DNA of 64,000 nt from an uncultured Pseudomonadales bacterium (GTDB lineage Bacteria; Pseudomonadota; Gammaproteobacteria; Pseudomonadales; Azotimanducaceae), in the NCBI GenBank assembly GCA_958296295.1, contig OY282460.1:4262291-4326290 (forward strand), written 5' to 3'. This document shows, in pieces, positions 63,133 through 64,000 of this stretch; position 1 is the first letter of the stretch, and the number at the start of each line of letters is the position of its first letter. The notes below the pieces were generated by a model, which did no database searches, was not told the origin of the DNA, and saw only the letters and a program-made list of their open reading frames with translations. The position numbers were made by a program, and so were the translations under genes.

Positions 63133-63985
63133 CCGCGGTGTCGAGAAGTTCACGCGCCTGCTCCTGTGCAATGGTGTTCATCAACGTCAAGCCCTCGTGG
63201 ACGGGGTCCGCCGCGAGCACTTCCGTCAGCAGCCTGTCGTGCAGCTCCCTGTCGTACACCAAACGGGCGTAGGACTCGGCGAAAAACACCTTGGCGAGCA
63301 GGTGTTTGCCGGCGGAGAGTTCGATGGCGCGCTCGAAATGGGCGCGGCCGACCTCCGCCTTGCCGCCCAGGGCCGGCGGCAGAATCGTCTCAAAAACCCC
63401 CATGTAGAGGTGCGGGCCGCCGTTGTCGAAACCTTCGTCGAGTTCCACCACGCGCGCCATCAGCGGGTGGACGCGTCCGAGGTCCGCCACGGCGCGCCAA
63501 TCGTCCGAATGGGCTTGGATCCAACCGGCCCACGCGGTCGCCAAAGCGTAGGCGGCCGGAACGTCCCCGGCCGGCATCGCGGCGACCCGGCGTTCGAGCT
63601 CCTCGAACGTCACGGTGCGGGCGTCGCAGAACCATTCGGCGTCCAGACACGCGGCGCGCAACGCCAAACGGAACGCCTTCGCCGTGAAACCGCGCGCCCG
63701 GGCAGGCTCGGTGACGAAGGCCGTGGCGTAAGCGCTGTTCAGCGATGCCGAGGCGCGCAGCAGATCCGCGTTGCCGGCGCTTTGCCCGGCGAGGGCGTCC
63801 AGCATGATGAGATAGGCCGGCGCGCCATCGCGGATCACCGCCGGATCCTCGCTGTTGAGGATGGCGTCCGACAGATCCGACGCGAGACCGCTCGTGACCT
63901 TGCCCATCAAGCTCGCGCAACCGGCGAGGGCCAAGCAGAGCCCGATCGAAACCAAGCCGATCAATCCGCGCCCAATAGCGTTCAT
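63119..63985 (-). CDS. TRAP-associated TPR lipoprotein TatT
   Basis: A 288-residue lipoprotein with lipobox LAGC (Cys23). The mature part is made of TPR-like helices and includes SDAILNSEDPAVIRDGAPAY, LLRASASLNSAYATAFV and GGPHLYMGVFETILPPALGG with KAEVGRAHFERAIELS. This is the TatT family that forms oligomers with DctP-type binding proteins (TatT-P systems) and may deliver hydrophobic ligands. It is the first gene of the TRAP operon. A complete signal peptide and start are visible near the window end. Confidence 0.92.
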   Translation of the reverse strand: MNAIGRGLIGLVSIGLCLALAGCASLMGKVTSGLASDLSDAILNSEDPAVIRDGAPAYLIMLDALAGQSAGNADLLRASASLNSAYATAFVTEPARARGFTAKAFRLALRAACLDAEWFCDARTVTFEELERRVAAMPAGDVPAAYALATAWAGWIQAHSDDWRAVADLGRVHPLMARVVELDEGFDNGGPHLYMGVFETILPPALGGKAEVGRAHFERAIELSAGKHLLAKVFFAESYARLVYDRELHDRLLTEVLAADPVHEGLTLMNTIAQEQARELLDTADDHF

Positions 63986-64000
63986 GGCGGCAGTATAGCC

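Overview
This window is a GC-rich bacterial chromosome segment with dense, mostly operonic genes. The gene families point to a Gammaproteobacterium or close relative. Evidence includes the peptidoglycan-recycling ligase Mpl, a FabV enoyl reductase, a DUF6491 protein, TatT/DctPQM TRAP transport, and a TonB receptor with a lipoprotein partner. Several features are common in host-associated or sponge-symbiont genomes: an ankyrin-repeat protein, a phytanoyl-CoA dioxygenase, many acyl-CoA dehydrogenases, ergothioneine synthesis, and many decayed IS elements and toxin-antitoxin or restriction remnants. The lifestyle is an inference. No rRNA, tRNA or CRISPR array was seen.

Layout. 0-3.4 kb: a + strand catabolic operon of SDR, VOC protein and DmdC-like acyl-CoA dehydrogenase. 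3.4-8.4 kb: an accessory island with IS5, IS4 and ISAs1 transposase remnants, an intact DUF262/DUF1524 type IV restriction-like gene of distinctly lower GC, and an unknown gene split by a 255-bp inverted-repeat element that made a 9-bp target duplication. 8.4-14.2 kb: mpl, a membrane protein, a pentapeptide-like/DUF2089 pair, and a GMC oxidoreductase with a subunit-3-like partner. 14.2-18.8 kb: a second accessory island with a frameshifted DNA methyltransferase, an antitoxin fragment, a DUF4258 toxin-like gene with a small partner, a 44-bp duplication, a DUF1643-HipB fusion and a hipA remnant.

18.9-25.6 kb: an RND efflux operon (adaptor, lipoprotein, pump) followed by a gamma-glutamyltransferase. 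25.9-31.4 kb: alpha/beta hydrolase, effector-binding protein, FabV, VanZ-like protein, EgtB and EgtD. 31.4-39.7 kb: a decayed N6-methylase fragment, an M28-like peptidase, an archaeal/eukaryotic-type isoleucyl-tRNA synthetase, and a sulfotransferase / Asp-Asn hydroxylase / ankyrin-repeat operon. 40.3-47.3 kb: a beta-helix-like lipoprotein with a TonB receptor, a strong hairpin terminator, a DUF6491 protein and an acyl-CoA synthetase.

47.3-50.8 kb: a third mobile-element graveyard (half copy of the inverted-repeat element, IS110, truncated flavin reductase, IS3 tail, decayed serine recombinase) around an intact phytanoyl-CoA dioxygenase. 50.9-60.2 kb: YcaQ-like glycosylase, a secreted Arg/Pro-rich protein, biotin carboxylase, and a tightly overlapping operon of two acyl-CoA dehydrogenases, DUF523 and a ProA-like dehydrogenase. 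60.2-64 kb: a TatT-DctP-DctQ-DctM TRAP transporter operon.

The core genes are intact and compactly arranged. Almost all frameshifts and truncations fall in the three accessory islands, so the background of the genome looks well assembled and the decay there is probably real, although single frameshifts such as the methyltransferase could be sequencing errors.
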